Assembly: GCA_015233565.1 (NCBI GenBank)
Contig: JADFXM010000029.1
Location: 1 to 64,000, forward strand
DNA length: 64,000 nucleotides
From: Candidatus Rifleibacteriota bacterium
Lineage (GTDB): Bacteria > Muiribacteriota > Ozemobacteria > Ozemobacterales > Ozemobacteraceae
Direction: 5' to 3'
In this document: in pieces, positions 63,733 to 64,000 of the stretch
Numbering within the stretch: position 1 is the stretch's first letter
Layout of the letters: every line of letters starts with the position of its first letter
Translations under genes and position numbers: made by a program
Notes under the pieces: model-generated
What the model was told of the DNA's origin: nothing
The model's database searches: none
Seen by the model: the letters and a program-made list of their open reading frames with translations, nothing else

Positions 63733-63787
63733 TGATTTTAGTTTTTTGTAAAACGTTGGAAATTCTCAGTGTAATCAGGAGTATGTT

Positions 63788-64000
63788 ATGAGAGTAAAAA
63801 ATCTTCGTCTGATTTCTAGGTTGTTGAGCATTATTCTAATTGCAAGCTTCCTATTGGAAGCTCCGTTGTCTGCTTTCGAGAGCATTAAAGTCAATGTGGG
63901 CGGACAGAGCGTTCAGGTAACCCCAGGACAATGGGTCAGTGTCAAACAGGGCACTCAGGTTGTAAATTACAATGTTCGCTATGTTGATGGAAAACCTGTT
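63788..64000 (+). CDS. Secreted protein, partial (runs off the window)
   Basis: 71 codons visible, open at the right edge. AGGAG lies 6 bases before ATG 63788. The signal peptide is clear (LLSIILIASFLLEAPLSAFE), then ESIKVNVGGQSVQVTPGQWV, a beta-rich start that could belong to a surface or fibre protein. Function unknown. Confidence 0.75.
   Translation, partial: MRVKNLRLISRLLSIILIASFLLEAPLSAFESIKVNVGGQSVQVTPGQWVSVKQGTQVVNYNVRYVDGKPV

Overview
The window is an AT-rich chromosomal segment from a bacterium with a Gram-negative style envelope: RND exporter, lipoprotein, AMIN-domain amidase, periplasmic sensors. No sequence here fixes the taxonomy. The mix (anaerobic-type ornithine fermentation, VanW, C4 zinc-ribbon proteins, many short palindromic repeats) would suit an uncultivated anaerobe such as a Riflebacteria-like lineage, but that is a guess. 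No complete insertion sequence, integrase, phage gene or CRISPR array was seen.

Layout. 0.2-5.9 kb (+): a four-gene operon of UbiA-type prenyltransferase, Fe-S old-yellow-enzyme, RND/MMPL exporter and ThiL/PurM-like protein, which I read as an uncharacterised prenyl-lipid or quinone synthesis and export unit. 5.9-12.5 kb (-): lipoprotein, orphan histidine kinase, thioredoxin reductase and secreted lipase, with repeat-rich gaps. 12.7-21.9 kb (+): secreted papain-like protein, nucleoside phosphorylase, a sugar ABC transporter whose binding protein is fused to its first permease, and an M28 peptidase.

22.6-34.0 kb (+) is the metabolic centrepiece: a complete oxidative ornithine degradation cluster (ord, ord paralogue, ortA, ortB, oraS, oraE, GlmL-like reactivase, ornithine racemase) with alanine racemase directly attached. 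L-ornithine is racemised, converted by the B12/PLP aminomutase to 2,4-diaminopentanoate, oxidatively deaminated, and split by the OrtAB thiolase to acetyl-CoA and D-alanine; Alr can return D-alanine to L-alanine. The cluster is bordered and interrupted by palindromic repeats.

35-43 kb (-) is a housekeeping run (der, plsY, gpsA, vanW-like, NHL-repeat protein, lepA). 43-50 kb (+) holds a zinc-ribbon coiled-coil protein, a TPM protein, the RNase P RNA, a tRNA-Val on the minus strand, a DUF1460 amidase-like protein and a ComEC-like metallo-beta-lactamase multidomain protein. 50-63.4 kb (-) carries a chemotaxis receptor, AMIN/amidase/LysM protein, a DUF457/TctA-like membrane pair, and a run of OYE, SppA, J-domain protein, two-domain amidase and OB-fold protein. 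The window ends inside a secreted-protein gene (+) with a clear promoter and a structured leader.

The main structure not explained by genes is at least three families of about 110-130 bp palindromic, MITE-like intergenic repeats (called R1, R2 and R3 here), concentrated at 8.9-9.5, 19.2, 21.9-22.5, 29.6-30.0, 40.9 and 54.3 kb. Several gene starts were moved from TTG or far-upstream codons to a downstream start supported by a Shine-Dalgarno sequence or by paralogue alignment; each such entry says why.
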